From positions 1 to 64,000 of the forward strand of contig JBHIBC010000001.1 in the NCBI GenBank assembly GCA_046758905.1: a DNA stretch of 64,000 bases, in the 5' to 3' direction. The notes under the pieces were generated by a model. It made no database searches and had not been told where the DNA came from. It saw only the letters and a list, made by a program, of their open reading frames with translations. Below, in pieces: positions 1-8,781 of the stretch (the first letter of the stretch is position 1; the number at the start of each line of letters is the position of its first letter). The translations under genes and the position numbers were made by a program. This DNA is from JBHIBC01 sp046758905. Its GTDB lineage: Bacteria > Acidobacteriota > Polarisedimenticolia > Gp22-AA2.

Positions 1-59
1 GCGTCAACCCGGTCGGCGGGCAACGACCACTCCGTCCCGCCGACTCGGCCGGAGCGCCC

Positions 60-89
60 TTGACGCCGTTCCGAGCGCCCGCCTAGAAT
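60..89 (+). promoter_or_regulatory. sigma-70 promoter for tRNA-Pro(GGG)
   Basis: TTGACG (60-65), an 18-bp spacer and TAGAAT (84-89) match the sigma-70 consensus at five of six positions in each box. Transcription would start near 96, about 50 nt before the tRNA, and could continue into surE. The assignment rests on consensus only. Confidence 0.6.
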
Positions 90-147
90 AGTGGCCCCTG
101 TGGGCTTCCACCGAGTCGCGTCGGGGGCGTAGGCATCCACGAACATA

Positions 148-225
<78 letters not shown>

Positions 226-333
226 TTCCTGCACAGAGGGTCCTCGGGGGCGCGTGGCGACGGGGGCGGCGCGCCGCGCGCCCGGCGCCCTCCCCGCGTC
301 GGGAGGCGGCCGCACCGGGAGGAGCGAGGTGCG

Positions 334-1083
334 ATGAGTGCGGTCCCCATACTGATCACCAACGACGACGGCCTAGGGGCCGAGGGCCTAGCGGCCCTGG
401 AGGAGCACCTGGCCCCGCTCGGGGAGGTCTGGGTCATCGCCCCCGACCGGGAGCAGAGCGGCCAGGGACACGCGCTGACGCTGCACCACCCCCTGCGCTT
501 CGACAGGCGTGGCCCGCGGCGCTTCGCCGTCCAGGGCACCCCCACGGACTGCATCTACCTGGGCGTGCACAGGATCCTCGAGGCGCGGCCCGGGATCGTC
601 GTGAGCGGGATCAACCGCGGCACCAATCTCGGCGACGACGTCACCTACTCGGGGACCGTGGCGGCCGCCTTCGAGGCGACGCTCATGTCGGTCCCCGCGT
701 TCGCCATCTCGCAGGGGGTGGCCCACGGCGCGACCGGCTTCGAGGTGGCGGGGCGATTCGCGCGGATGCTGTCGGCGGAGATCCTGCGGCGCGGCCTCCC
801 CGCGGACACGCTCCTCAACGTCAACGTGCCCGCGCGCCCGCCGCGCGGCGTCAGCATCACCCATCAGGGCAAGCGCCTCTACCCGGGCGGCGGCATCGAG
901 CGGCAGGATCCGAAGGGCCGCAGCTACTACTGGATCGGCGGCGCGCCGGCGGAGTGGGAGGAGGACGAGACGTGCGACTTCTCGGTGCTCGCCGCGGGCT
1001 ACGTCTCGGTCACGCCGCTGCACCTCGACCTGACGAACTACGACGCGATCGAGGAGGTGAAGCGCTGGAACCTCGTCCTCTGA
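334..1083 (+). CDS. surE: 5'/3'-nucleotidase SurE
   Basis: A 249-residue metal-dependent nucleoside monophosphatase (5'/3'-nucleotidase) that acts in the cytoplasm on nucleotides, and in some homologues on short polyphosphate. The N-terminal NDDG motif (residues 10-13), the APDREQSG motif (around 36-43, with its metal-binding Ser) and SGINRGTNLGDDVTYSGT (around 95-110) are the family's active-site signatures. The length is typical. The ATG at 334 follows a GGGAGGAG ribosome site. The frame stays open upstream through the tRNA, but that part is only a translation of tRNA sequence. surE directly precedes pcm, the classical stress-survival pairing in Proteobacteria. Confidence 0.96.
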   Translation: MSAVPILITNDDGLGAEGLAALEEHLAPLGEVWVIAPDREQSGQGHALTLHHPLRFDRRGPRRFAVQGTPTDCIYLGVHRILEARPGIVVSGINRGTNLGDDVTYSGTVAAAFEATLMSVPAFAISQGVAHGATGFEVAGRFARMLSAEILRRGLPADTLLNVNVPARPPRGVSITHQGKRLYPGGGIERQDPKGRSYYWIGGAPAEWEEDETCDFSVLAAGYVSVTPLHLDLTNYDAIEEVKRWNLVL

Positions 1084-1154
1084 GCCCTCGCCCGGCGGCC
1101 ACCCGGCGCCGCGCGGCCGGCCCCGGTGCGGCCTTCGCGCGCCGCTGCGAGCGG

Positions 1155-1769
1155 ATGATCCGGCGGCAGATCCTGGGGCGGGGCATCGACGCGCCGCTCC
1201 TGCTGGAGGCCTTCCTGGCCACGCCGCGGCACCTGTTCGTGGACGAGGCGCTGTCGGAGCGCGCCTACGGCGACTGCGCCCTGCCGATCGGCTGCGGCCA
1301 GACGATCTCCCAGCCGTACATCGTGGCCAGGATGATCCAGCTCCTCGGGCCGGGGCGCGGCGATCGGGTGCTCGAGATCGGCACGGGGTCTGGATTCGAG
1401 GCGGCGCTTCTGCAGCGGCTGTCGGGGGAGGTCTACACGGTGGAGCGGCTGGAGCCACTGGCCCGCCGCGCCCGGGAGAACTGGCGCCGGGCCGGGGTGC
1501 GGGGGATCCGGATCCGGGTCGGCGACGGGTCGCTCGGCTGGCCGCAGGCCGCCCCCTTCGCCGGCATCCTGGTCAGCGCGGCCTCGCCCGCGGTGCCGCG
1601 CGCTCTCCTGGAGCAGTTGGTGGCGGGCGGGCGCATGGTGATCCCGGTCGGCGACGCCGTCAACCAGACCGTCAAGCTGCTGGTGCGCACCCGGACCGGC
1701 GCGCGGGTGGAGGACCACGACCCCTGCTCGTTCGTGCGGCTGATCGGCGATGAAGGGTTCAGCGAGTGA
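1155..1769 (+). CDS. pcm: protein-L-isoaspartate O-methyltransferase
   Basis: A 204-residue SAM-dependent enzyme that methylates isoaspartyl residues in aged proteins and so starts their repair. The sequence shows PRHLFVDEAL, LPIGCGQTISQPY and the SAM-binding loop VLEIGTGSGFEAALL, all diagnostic of PCMT. The ATG at 1155 gives an N-terminus (MIRRQILGRGI) that lines up with the family start and a length close to the E. coli enzyme (208 aa). The open frame upstream is surE read out of frame. It follows surE by about 70 bp, and its 3' end overlaps the proposed rnd start by 20 bp. Confidence 0.94.
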   Translation: MIRRQILGRGIDAPLLLEAFLATPRHLFVDEALSERAYGDCALPIGCGQTISQPYIVARMIQLLGPGRGDRVLEIGTGSGFEAALLQRLSGEVYTVERLEPLARRARENWRRAGVRGIRIRVGDGSLGWPQAAPFAGILVSAASPAVPRALLEQLVAGGRMVIPVGDAVNQTVKLLVRTRTGARVEDHDPCSFVRLIGDEGFSE

Positions 1770-2937
1770 CCGGCACAGGCCCGCGGATGGGGCGCCGGTG
1801 ACGGCGTCCCCCCCCGCCGTCTGGGTGGACACCGAGGGGGATCTCCGTCGGGCCGCGGAGCGGCTCGCGAGGGCGCGCGCGGTCGCGGTCGACACCGAGG
1901 CGGACTCCTTCTACCACTACTTCCACAAGTGCTGCCTGATCCAGGTCTCGGACGGCGAGACGGTGTATCTCATCGACCCGCTTGCGCTCAGGACCCTGCG
2001 GCCGCTGGGCCGGCTCCTGAGATCGCCCCGGACCGTCAAGGTCCTGCACGCGGCGGAACAGGACGTGCTCTACCTCAAGCGAGACTATGGGTTCAGCGTG
2101 TCGCCGCTGTTCGACACCATGATCGCCGCCCAGCTGCTCGGGATCCCGAACGTCGGCCTGGCCAAGCTCCTGTGGGCGCATCTCGGCGTGCGGCTCGACA
2201 AGGGCTGCCAGCGCGACGACTGGTCGCGCCGGCCGCTCAGCGAGAGGCAGAAGGCGTACGCCGCCGAGGACGTGAGGCACCTCATCCGGCTGCGGGCGGA
2301 GCTGGAGGCGGATCTCCGGGCCAAGGGGCGGCTGGAGTGGGCCGGGGAGGAGTTCTCCCTGGTCGCCGGACGCACCTGGGAGCCGCGGGAGTTCGACCGC
2401 GACGGCTTCTGGAGCGTGAAGGGGGCGCGTGACCTCCCGCCGCGACAGGCCGCGGTGCTGCGGGAGCTGTACGCCATGCGCGACGAGAGGGCCCGCGAGG
2501 CCGACCTCCCGCCCTTCAGGGTCGTGTCGGACCAGACCCTCCTCGCCCTGGCCCGGCGCTGCCCCCGATCGGCGTCCGAGCTGAACGGGATCAAGGGATT
2601 CACCCCGCTGGTGCACCGGCGCATCGGATCGCGCGTTCTCGCCGCGGTGCGCAAGGGGCTCTCCCTCGACGAGGGACGGCTTCCGGCGCCCCCCCGGAGG
2701 ATCCCCGGGCGGCGCAAGAGCGCCGCCGCCTCTGCACGGCTCGAGCGCCTGAGGCAGTGGCGCAGGGTCAAGGCGGCGGAGCTCGGCCTCGACCCCGGCG
2801 TCCTGTTCCCCCAGGCGACCATGGAGGCGCTCGCCTCGGTCGGTCCCGCCGGCCTTTCCGACCCGTCCGCCGTCCAGGGACTGCGCGAGTGGAGGCGCCG
2901 GCTCCTCCTCCCGGAAGCGGGCTCCCTGCTCGACTGA
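1750..2937 (+). CDS. rnd: ribonuclease D
   Basis: A 395-residue 3'-5' exoribonuclease of the DEDDy family, which trims tRNA and other stable RNA 3' ends. Asp48 and Glu50 in VAVDTEADSFY form Exo I, HAAEQDVLYL forms Exo II, and Tyr170-x3-Asp174 (YAAEDV) is the DEDDy Exo III signature. An HRDC domain covers roughly residues 225-300. The start is uncertain: ATG 1750 overlaps pcm by 20 bp and lacks a clear ribosome site, while GTG 1798 would remove 16 non-conserved residues. The Lys/Arg-rich C-terminal part after the HRDC domain is less conserved. It probably belongs to the surE-pcm transcript. Confidence 0.9.
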   Translation: MKGSASDRHRPADGAPVTASPPAVWVDTEGDLRRAAERLARARAVAVDTEADSFYHYFHKCCLIQVSDGETVYLIDPLALRTLRPLGRLLRSPRTVKVLHAAEQDVLYLKRDYGFSVSPLFDTMIAAQLLGIPNVGLAKLLWAHLGVRLDKGCQRDDWSRRPLSERQKAYAAEDVRHLIRLRAELEADLRAKGRLEWAGEEFSLVAGRTWEPREFDRDGFWSVKGARDLPPRQAAVLRELYAMRDERAREADLPPFRVVSDQTLLALARRCPRSASELNGIKGFTPLVHRRIGSRVLAAVRKGLSLDEGRLPAPPRRIPGRRKSAAASARLERLRQWRRVKAAELGLDPGVLFPQATMEALASVGPAGLSDPSAVQGLREWRRRLLLPEAGSLLD

Positions 2938-2986
2938 AGCGGGCCCGGCGCGCGCGGCGGGGCGCAGAAAGACGCGGACCACGCTC

Positions 2987-4273
2987 ATGAGCCGACCCGA
3001 AGGCTGGATCGATCTGCTGGATGGGGTCGTGACGGAGGTGGTCGGCCCGAGCCGCCCCGGCGGGCCGGACCGCGACCCGTGCGGCCTCATCCGCGAGGCG
3101 CTCGCCGCGGCGCGCCTCGACCTGTTCCTCCACGAGGCGGCCGCGTGCGGCTCTCCGCTGATCGTGGTCGTCAACGATCCCTCCCGCAGGACCGATACGC
3201 GCGCGGCCTTGGCCGCGATCGTGGAACGGGCGGAGGCGCGGCGCGCGGGGGCTCGGTTCCGCCTCCTGGTGGCGTGCGGCAGCCACACTTTCTCGGCGCG
3301 CGCCGCGAGGGAATTCGAGGAGCGCCTCCTGGCGCCTGTGGCCGGCCGGGTCGAGGCGATCGCCTGGCACCGCGCCGGGCGCGGGGCGGACCTGGCCGAG
3401 GTCGGGCCCTACCGCCTGCACCGCTGGCTCGTCGAGGCCCGGCACGCCATCGCCATCGGGAGCGCCGAGCCGCACTACTTCGCCGGCCTCGCGGGGGCGC
3501 ACAAGACCCTGACGGTGGGGCTGATGTCGGCGGGGGATCTGCGCTCGAACCACGAGGGCGCCATGTCGGCCCGCGCGGCTCCGCTGGCCGCCGGCGGCAA
3601 CCCGGTGTACGAGGGGATCGAGGCCGTGGTGTCGGCCCTCGAGGGAGGCGGCCGCCGCCTGTTCGCGGTCAACCTGGTGATGGCGGGGGATCGCGTGCTC
3701 GCCTGCTTCGCCGGCCGGCCGCGCGAGGCGGCGCGCTCGGCGCTGCCGCTCGTCCGCGCGTCCCATGCCCGCGAGCTCACCCGTCCGGTCGATCTGGTCG
3801 TCGCGCGCGTGCGCCCGCCCCTCGACCGGACCCTGTACCAGGCCGACAAGGGGATCAAGAACGTGGAGGGGGCGGTGCGCGACGGCGGGGTCATCCTGCT
3901 CGACGCGGCCTGTCCCGGGGGCGTCGGCGCCGATCGCTTCCTGCGGCTGCTGCGGCGGGCGGGGGACCACGCCTCGGCGGCGCGGGCCGTCGAGGAGGAA
4001 GGCTATCGCTTGGGGGATCACAAGGCGGTTCGGCTGCGGGCCCTGACCGAGCGCCGCGGCGTGCGCCTCGGGGTGGTGTCGGACGCGCTGCCTGAGGAGA
4101 CGGTGCGCCTGCTGCACGCCGAGCCCTTCCGGGATCGGGCCGCGGCGGCCCGCTGGGCCCGGACCCTGCTCGGGCATCGGCGCGGACGCCGGGCCCCGCG
4201 CGGCCTGCTCGTCGAGGACGCCGGCCACCTGCTGCTCCGCCTGCGGCGGCCGGCGGCGTGGGAGGCGATATGA
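2987..4273 (+). CDS. LarA-family (lactate racemase-like, DUF2088) protein
   Basis: A 428-residue protein of the LarA superfamily, whose characterised members use a nickel-pincer nucleotide cofactor to racemise or epimerise 2-hydroxy acids. It has the family blocks VVVNDPSRRTDTRA, ACGSHTF, a His-x9-Lys segment (EPHYFAGLAGAHKTLTVG) and YQADKGIKN. These correspond to the substrate- and cofactor-binding Arg, His, His/Lys and Gln/Lys of lactate racemase. No larB, larC or larE maturation gene is nearby, so substrate and cofactor status are unknown. The ATG at 2987 has no strong ribosome site. The TGA overlaps the queG start (ATGA), so the two are translationally coupled. The family call is firm and the specific reaction is not. 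Confidence 0.8.
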   Translation: MSRPEGWIDLLDGVVTEVVGPSRPGGPDRDPCGLIREALAAARLDLFLHEAAACGSPLIVVVNDPSRRTDTRAALAAIVERAEARRAGARFRLLVACGSHTFSARAAREFEERLLAPVAGRVEAIAWHRAGRGADLAEVGPYRLHRWLVEARHAIAIGSAEPHYFAGLAGAHKTLTVGLMSAGDLRSNHEGAMSARAAPLAAGGNPVYEGIEAVVSALEGGGRRLFAVNLVMAGDRVLACFAGRPREAARSALPLVRASHARELTRPVDLVVARVRPPLDRTLYQADKGIKNVEGAVRDGGVILLDAACPGGVGADRFLRLLRRAGDHASAARAVEEEGYRLGDHKAVRLRALTERRGVRLGVVSDALPEETVRLLHAEPFRDRAAAARWARTLLGHRRGRRAPRGLLVEDAGHLLLRLRRPAAWEAI

Positions 4274-5391
4274 GATCCGCGGCGCTCGCGGAACGGCTCA
4301 AGAGCCGCGGAGTCGAGCTCGGCCTCGGGGCGGTCGGGATCGCGGCCGTCGAGGCGTCGGATCACCGCCGCTTCTTCGAGCGCTGGCTGGCGGCGGGACA
4401 CGCCGGGAGCATGTCCTGGATGGGGCGGACCGCAGGCGTCCGGGTGGTTCCGCGCTCGCGCTTCCCCTGGGCGCGCACCGCGATCGTCGGGGCCGTATCC
4501 TACCTGCCCTACCGTGGCGTCCGGCGGGAGCAGCCGGGGCTTTTGCGGCACATCGCCCGCTACGCGCTCGGCCGTGACTACCACCGGGTGCTGGGCGCTC
4601 GCCTGCGGGCCCTGGCGGGCTTCCTGGAATCGGAGGCACCCGGCGCCCGGACGCGCGTCTACGTCGACACGGGGCCGCTGCTCGAACGCGAGCTGGCGGC
4701 ACGCGCCGGCCTCGGGTGGTTCGGGAAGAACGCCAACCTGATCGGGCCGCGCGGCGACTCCTGGCTCCTGCTCGGGCAGATCCTGACCGACGTCGAGCTG
4801 CCGCGCGACCGGCCGGTCCCGGACCACTGCGGGACCTGCACCGCCTGCATCGACGCCTGTCCCACGGGAGCCATCCTGGAGCCGTACCTCATCGACTCGA
4901 ACCGTTGCATCTCCTACCTGACCATCGAGGCGCGCGGGACGCTGGCCCGCGAGCGCCGAGAGGCTCTGGGCGAGTGGGTCTTCGGCTGCGACGTCTGCCA
5001 GGAGGTCTGCCCGTGGAACCGCAAGGTCGAGGTCACGGCCGACGGCGACTTCCTGCCGGGGCCACGCCTGAGAGACGGCGGCCTCGCCGATCTGATCCGT
5101 CTGGACCCTCCGGGGTTCCGCTCGCGTCTCGGGGGCACGCCGCTCGACCGGCCGCGGCGGCAGGGCGTCGTGCGCAACGCCCTGATCGTCGCCGCCAACA
5201 CCGGCGACGGGCCCGGGCTCGATGCGGCGGAGGACAGGCTCGCCGACCGGGACCCGGTGGTCCGCTCCGCCGCGGCCTGGGCGCTCGGGCGCGCCGGCGG
5301 GGGGAAGCGGCGCCGCCTGCTCGAGGCCGCCCGGGCGGCCGAGCCCGACCCCGCCGTGAGGGGCGAGATCGAGACCGCCATCGAATCCTAG
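4270..5391 (+). CDS. queG: epoxyqueuosine reductase QueG
   Basis: A 373-residue cobalamin- and [4Fe-4S]-dependent enzyme that reduces epoxyqueuosine to queuosine in the wobble position of GUN-decoding tRNAs. VYVDTGPLLER contains the catalytic Asp, GLGWFGKNANLI is a family signature, C187/C190/C193/C197 (CGTCTACIDACP) build the first cluster, and GCDVCQEVCPWN contributes to the second. A C-terminal HEAT-like stretch (around 300-373), normally involved in tRNA contact, is present. The ATG at 4270 follows GGAGG at 4261 and overlaps the upstream stop; a GTG at 4258 is less likely. Its TAG stop shares the palindrome CTAG with the stop of the convergent gloA. Confidence 0.95.
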   Translation: MRSAALAERLKSRGVELGLGAVGIAAVEASDHRRFFERWLAAGHAGSMSWMGRTAGVRVVPRSRFPWARTAIVGAVSYLPYRGVRREQPGLLRHIARYALGRDYHRVLGARLRALAGFLESEAPGARTRVYVDTGPLLERELAARAGLGWFGKNANLIGPRGDSWLLLGQILTDVELPRDRPVPDHCGTCTACIDACPTGAILEPYLIDSNRCISYLTIEARGTLARERREALGEWVFGCDVCQEVCPWNRKVEVTADGDFLPGPRLRDGGLADLIRLDPPGFRSRLGGTPLDRPRRQGVVRNALIVAANTGDGPGLDAAEDRLADRDPVVRSAAAWALGRAGGGKRRRLLEAARAAEPDPAVRGEIETAIES

Positions 5392-5750
5392 GCCTGCAGG
5401 ATCTCGATGTCGTAGCCGTCCGGGTCCTTGATGAAGATGTACCTCGATGCCAGCTCGGGGCGCGAGCGGCGGTAGGACAATCCGCGCCGCTCCACCTCAC
5501 GGATCGCGGCCTCGAGGTCGGGGGTGTGGAAGGCCAGGTGGCCGAACTGGTCCCCGAGGCGGTAATCGCGGCCGTCCCTGTTGAAGGTCAGCTCCACCAC
5601 CCGCCGCCCATCGTCATCCGCGAGGAAGACGAGCGTCGCCTCCTCGCCGATCTCCTTGCGGCCGGCCTCGCGCAGGCCCAGGAGGTCGCGGTAGAAGCCG
5701 ATGCTGGCCTCGAGGTCCCTCACGCGGATCATCGCGTGCGCGAATCTCAT
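5388..5750 (-). CDS. gloA: lactoylglutathione lyase (glyoxalase I)
   Basis: A 120-residue single-domain VOC enzyme that isomerises the glutathione (or other thiol) hemithioacetal of methylglyoxal to the S-lactoyl thioester. The four metal ligands of GloA are in place: His5, Glu53 (VVELTF), His71 (FGHLAF) and Glu116 (YDIEIL). Length and sequence track the nickel-type bacterial GloA closely. Which low-molecular-weight thiol this organism uses is not evident here. It is the last gene of a three-gene minus-strand operon, and its ATG overlaps the upstream amidohydrolase stop by 4 bp. Confidence 0.92.
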   Translation of the reverse strand: MRFAHAMIRVRDLEASIGFYRDLLGLREAGRKEIGEEATLVFLADDDGRRVVELTFNRDGRDYRLGDQFGHLAFHTPDLEAAIREVERRGLSYRRSRPELASRYIFIKDPDGYDIEILQA

Positions 5751-7069
5751 CGTTGCCCTCCTCCCGATGCGGCGTCCCGTTTCACGACGCGTCCACCGAT
5801 CATCACGAAGCGCACGTCCTCGAGGACGCGAACGTCACCGAGCGGGTCGCCCGCGACGGCGATCAGATCGGCGAGGCGGCCGGGCGCGATGACGCCCCGA
5901 TCCTCCACCCCCAGCAGGTCCGCCGCGCGCACGGTGGCGGCGCGCACCGCCTCGATGGGGGTCATCCCCAGCTCGACCAGGACGGCGAACTCCCGGGCGT
6001 TCTCCCCGTGCGGGAAGGTCCCGGCGTCGGTGCCGAAGGCGATCCGCACGCCGGCGCGGATGGCCGCCCGGACGCTCCCGTCGACGTGCACCTGCATCGC
6101 CTCGATCTTGCGCCGGATCAGCGGCGGATACTCGCCCGGGACGCGCCAGGTGTACACCGTCGGCACCAGGTAGGTCCCGGTCTTCTTCATGAGGGCGATG
6201 GCCTCGTCGTCGAGCATCGAGCCGTGCTCGATCGAGGCGACGCCGGCACGCACCGCCGCCAGGATCCCCTCGGTCCCGTGGGCGTGGGCCGCGACCCTCA
6301 CGCCGTGGCGCGCCGCCTCCTCCACGATCGCCCGCAGCTCGCGGTCCGAGTACTGCTGCGCGCCCGCGGACTCCTCGAACGACATGACGCCGGCGGTGGC
6401 GCAGGTCTTGATGACCTGGGCCCCGTGCTTGATCTGGTAGCGGACCGCCTTGAGGATCTCCGCCGCGCCGTCGGCGATCCCGTCCCGAGGTCCGGTCTCC
6501 GCGACGCCCGGGACGAAGCCGGTGATGTCGCAATGTCCGCCGGTGATCCCGATCATGTGTCCGGACGGGACGATGCGAGGCCCGTCGATGAACCCCTCCT
6601 CCACCGCCCGCGCCAGGGCCACGTCGGTGAAGTCGTAGGCCCCGACGTCGCGCACCGTGGTGAAGCCCGCGAGGAGCGTCCGGCGCGCGTTGCGGGCGCC
6701 GCGCAGCGCCTGCTCCGGCGGGCTCTCCCTGACCGGCTGCGCGATCCAGTCGTCCTGGAGGTCGTAGGTCAGGTGGGTGTGGGCGTCGATCAGCCCGGGC
6801 AGCAGCGTCACGTCGCCCAGCTCGATCGCCCGCGCTCCGGGAGGGGCCGCCGCGTCGCCCAGGGCCGCGATGCGATCCCCGGCGACCACCACGACCGCAT
6901 CCCGGATGATGGTCCCCTGCGTGACGTCGAGCATGCGCGCGGCGCGGATCACCAGGGTGGGCCGTTCCGGCCGTCCGGCGGACTCGCCGCCGGCGCGCAC
7001 GGGAAGCGCCAGGAGGGACAGCAAGGCTCCGGCCGCGAACCCCCGGGCGCGCCGGCGCTCAGTCGCCAT
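5747..7069 (-). CDS. secreted amidohydrolase, imidazolonepropionase-like
   Basis: A 440-residue TIM-barrel metal hydrolase of the amidohydrolase superfamily. An N-terminal signal peptide (Arg-rich start, then hydrophobic residues around 11-26) predicts export. Metal-binding features are visible: His97-x-His99 (DAHTHL), a Lys in VIKTCATAG, AHAHG, EHGS and FGTDAG. This pattern resembles the Xaa-Pro dipeptidase/imidazolonepropionase-like group, where characterised members cleave dipeptides with C-terminal Pro, Arg or Lys. The substrate here cannot be assigned. It overlaps the upstream M20 gene by 11 bp and gloA by 4 bp, so all three are co-translated. A role in peptide or N-acyl amino acid scavenging with the M20 enzyme is an inference. 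Confidence 0.85.
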   Translation of the reverse strand: MATERRRARGFAAGALLSLLALPVRAGGESAGRPERPTLVIRAARMLDVTQGTIIRDAVVVVAGDRIAALGDAAAPPGARAIELGDVTLLPGLIDAHTHLTYDLQDDWIAQPVRESPPEQALRGARNARRTLLAGFTTVRDVGAYDFTDVALARAVEEGFIDGPRIVPSGHMIGITGGHCDITGFVPGVAETGPRDGIADGAAEILKAVRYQIKHGAQVIKTCATAGVMSFEESAGAQQYSDRELRAIVEEAARHGVRVAAHAHGTEGILAAVRAGVASIEHGSMLDDEAIALMKKTGTYLVPTVYTWRVPGEYPPLIRRKIEAMQVHVDGSVRAAIRAGVRIAFGTDAGTFPHGENAREFAVLVELGMTPIEAVRAATVRAADLLGVEDRGVIAPGRLADLIAVAGDPLGDVRVLEDVRFVMIGGRVVKRDAASGGGQR

Positions 7070-8522
7070 AGGGGATCGGGGGAGGGCCGTCGGGGATGTA
7101 TCCCCTGTAGGCGTGCCCTCGGGTGCGCTCGTCGAACTCGGCGCGAATGGCCCTCAGGAGTGCCGGCCTCTCGTACACGTCCACCATTGTCGCGGCCAGC
7201 GCTCCGGCTGCGTAGAGCATCCCCTTGTGTCCGATCGACATCCCGCCGGTGGCCACCACCGGCCAGGCGTGCCAGGGGGCGCCCGCCGGCGCCGTGGTCA
7301 CGGTCAGGTCGACGGTCGGGACGATCCAGCTCACGTCGGCCAGGTCGGTCGATCCCCGGTCGGTCGGGCCGGGATGCTCGTCGAGCGGCTCGATCTCCCC
7401 CGCCAGCCCCTCAGGCTCGACGCCGGTCGCCTCCTGGATCGCGCGCGCGAACTGCTGCTCCTCCTCGGTGAAGCGCAGCGGCCCGAGCCACATCAGGTTG
7501 GCGTGCATCGCCCGCGCCCCCGCGAGGTTGACCAAGAGCTCATAGGCGCCGCTCTGCACCCTCACACGGGACTCGACCCCCGCCGCCAGCGCCGCGCCCC
7601 GGGCGATCCCGCGGATGCGCTCGAGGAGCTCATCCACGCGGGCCCTCTTCTCGTCGCGCACCCAGCACCACAGCCGGGCCCGGTCCGGGACGACGTTCGG
7701 GACGTCCCCCCCATCGAGGATGGTGTAGTGGATGCGGACCGTCGGGCGGACGTGCTCGCGCAGGAGATTCAGCGCGTGCGTGAACAGCTCCAGGCCGTCG
7801 AGGGCGCTCCGGCCGTTCCATGGATCGTAGGCGGCGTGCGCCGCCCTCCCCAGGAAGTCGACGTGAAGATCGACCATCGCCAGGCTGCTGTCGGTGTCGA
7901 TCTGGATCTCGGTCCCCGGGTGCCAGGCGAAGGCCATGTCGAGGTCGTCGAACAGGCCGTCGCGCGCCATGTAGAGCTTGCCGCCGACCGCCTCCTCGGC
8001 CGGCGTCCCGTAGAATCGCACCGTGCCGTGGAGGTCGCCGGCCGCGATCCGCTCCTTGATGGCGACCGCCGCGCCGAGGCTGCCGACGCCGAACAGGTTG
8101 TGTCCGCAGCCGTGTCCCGGCGCCCCGGGCGTCAGCGGGCGCTTCGCCGGCACCGTCTTCTGCGACAGCCCCGGAAGGGCGTCGTACTCGCCCAGGACGC
8201 CGATGATCGGCCGGCCCTCCCCATAGGACGCCACGAACGCGGTCGGCAGCCCGGCCACGCCGCGCTCGACCTCGAACCCGTTCCTCTCGGCGTAGTCGGC
8301 GAGGGCGGCGGACGAGCGCGTCTCCCGAAGCGCCACCTCCGCGTACCGCCAGACCCGATCGCTCAGGGCGATCAGCTCGTGACGGTGGGCCTCGATCCAG
8401 CTCACCGCCGCCTGTTTCTTCGCGAGGGTGGGGGCCTCCGCCCGAGCCTCGCCCGCCGTCGACGACGATGGGGCCGGCAGGGAGGACAGGAGGATCGCGC
8501 AGGCTGCGAGAAAGCCGCTCAT
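7059..8522 (-). CDS. secreted M20D amidohydrolase (AbgB/IAA-amino acid hydrolase type)
   Basis: A 487-residue metallopeptidase of the M20D subfamily, close to the p-aminobenzoyl-glutamate hydrolase AbgB in length and motifs. Residues 1-22 form a signal peptide. Metal-site motifs are LGEYDALPGL, GHGCGHNLFGVG (Cys/His ligands typical of M20D), GTPAEEAVGGK with the catalytic Glu, and FAWHPGTE. The lid/dimerisation domain lies in the middle (SLAMVDLHVDFLGRAAHAAY onward). It probably removes an aromatic or acyl group from an amino acid in the periplasm, but the substrate is unknown. It is the first gene of the minus-strand operon, 53 bp downstream of a predicted promoter. Confidence 0.87.
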   Translation of the reverse strand: MSGFLAACAILLSSLPAPSSSTAGEARAEAPTLAKKQAAVSWIEAHRHELIALSDRVWRYAEVALRETRSSAALADYAERNGFEVERGVAGLPTAFVASYGEGRPIIGVLGEYDALPGLSQKTVPAKRPLTPGAPGHGCGHNLFGVGSLGAAVAIKERIAAGDLHGTVRFYGTPAEEAVGGKLYMARDGLFDDLDMAFAWHPGTEIQIDTDSSLAMVDLHVDFLGRAAHAAYDPWNGRSALDGLELFTHALNLLREHVRPTVRIHYTILDGGDVPNVVPDRARLWCWVRDEKRARVDELLERIRGIARGAALAAGVESRVRVQSGAYELLVNLAGARAMHANLMWLGPLRFTEEEQQFARAIQEATGVEPEGLAGEIEPLDEHPGPTDRGSTDLADVSWIVPTVDLTVTTAPAGAPWHAWPVVATGGMSIGHKGMLYAAGALAATMVDVYERPALLRAIRAEFDERTRGHAYRGYIPDGPPPIPYGD

Positions 8523-8574
8523 GGGCGCATCCTGGGACGTCCGGCTCTTCCGCGTTCGTGGTGCCGACCCCGGG

Positions 8575-8604
8575 AGACTACCCAGCCGGGTTTCCGGGTG
8601 TCAA
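8575..8604 (-). promoter_or_regulatory. promoter of amidohydrolase operon with overlapping palindrome
   Basis: On the minus strand, TTGACA (8604-8599), an 18-bp spacer and TAGTCT (8580-8575) precede the M20D start by about 50 bp. The -35 box is inside a perfect 7-bp inverted repeat, CCGGGTG (8594-8600) and CACCCGG (8606-8612) with a 5-nt loop, which is a natural place for a repressor. The -10 matches only three of six consensus bases. Confidence 0.5.
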
Positions 8605-8662
8605 GCACCCGGGGATCTCCCTCCCCGCCCGCCTGCAGCGGAGCGAGTCCCGGCACCGGCGT

Positions 8663-8751
8663 GGCGAGCCCGGGCACCGGGGGGCCGCCGGGGTCGGTCT
8701 TCACTCCCGTCGCCTCGTCAAGCGGCGAGCCCGGGCACCGGGGGGCCGCCG
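8663..8751 (+). repeat. 28-bp direct repeat, two copies
   Basis: The 28 bases at 8663-8690 recur exactly at 8724-8751, separated by 33 bp (61-bp period). The unit is GC-only apart from two A residues and begins GGCGAGCCCGGGCACCGG. A related, diverged piece lies just upstream (8647-8660). The function is unknown. Two copies are too few for a CRISPR array. They could be regulator sites or a tandem duplication remnant. Confidence 0.75.
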
Positions 8752-8781
8752 CCGAGAGGCCGGGGAGAAGGGCGGGCGTCG

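Noticed and set aside
8663..8751. 28-bp repeats considered as a CRISPR array
   Set aside because: Only two copies, GC-only unit, no cas genes.
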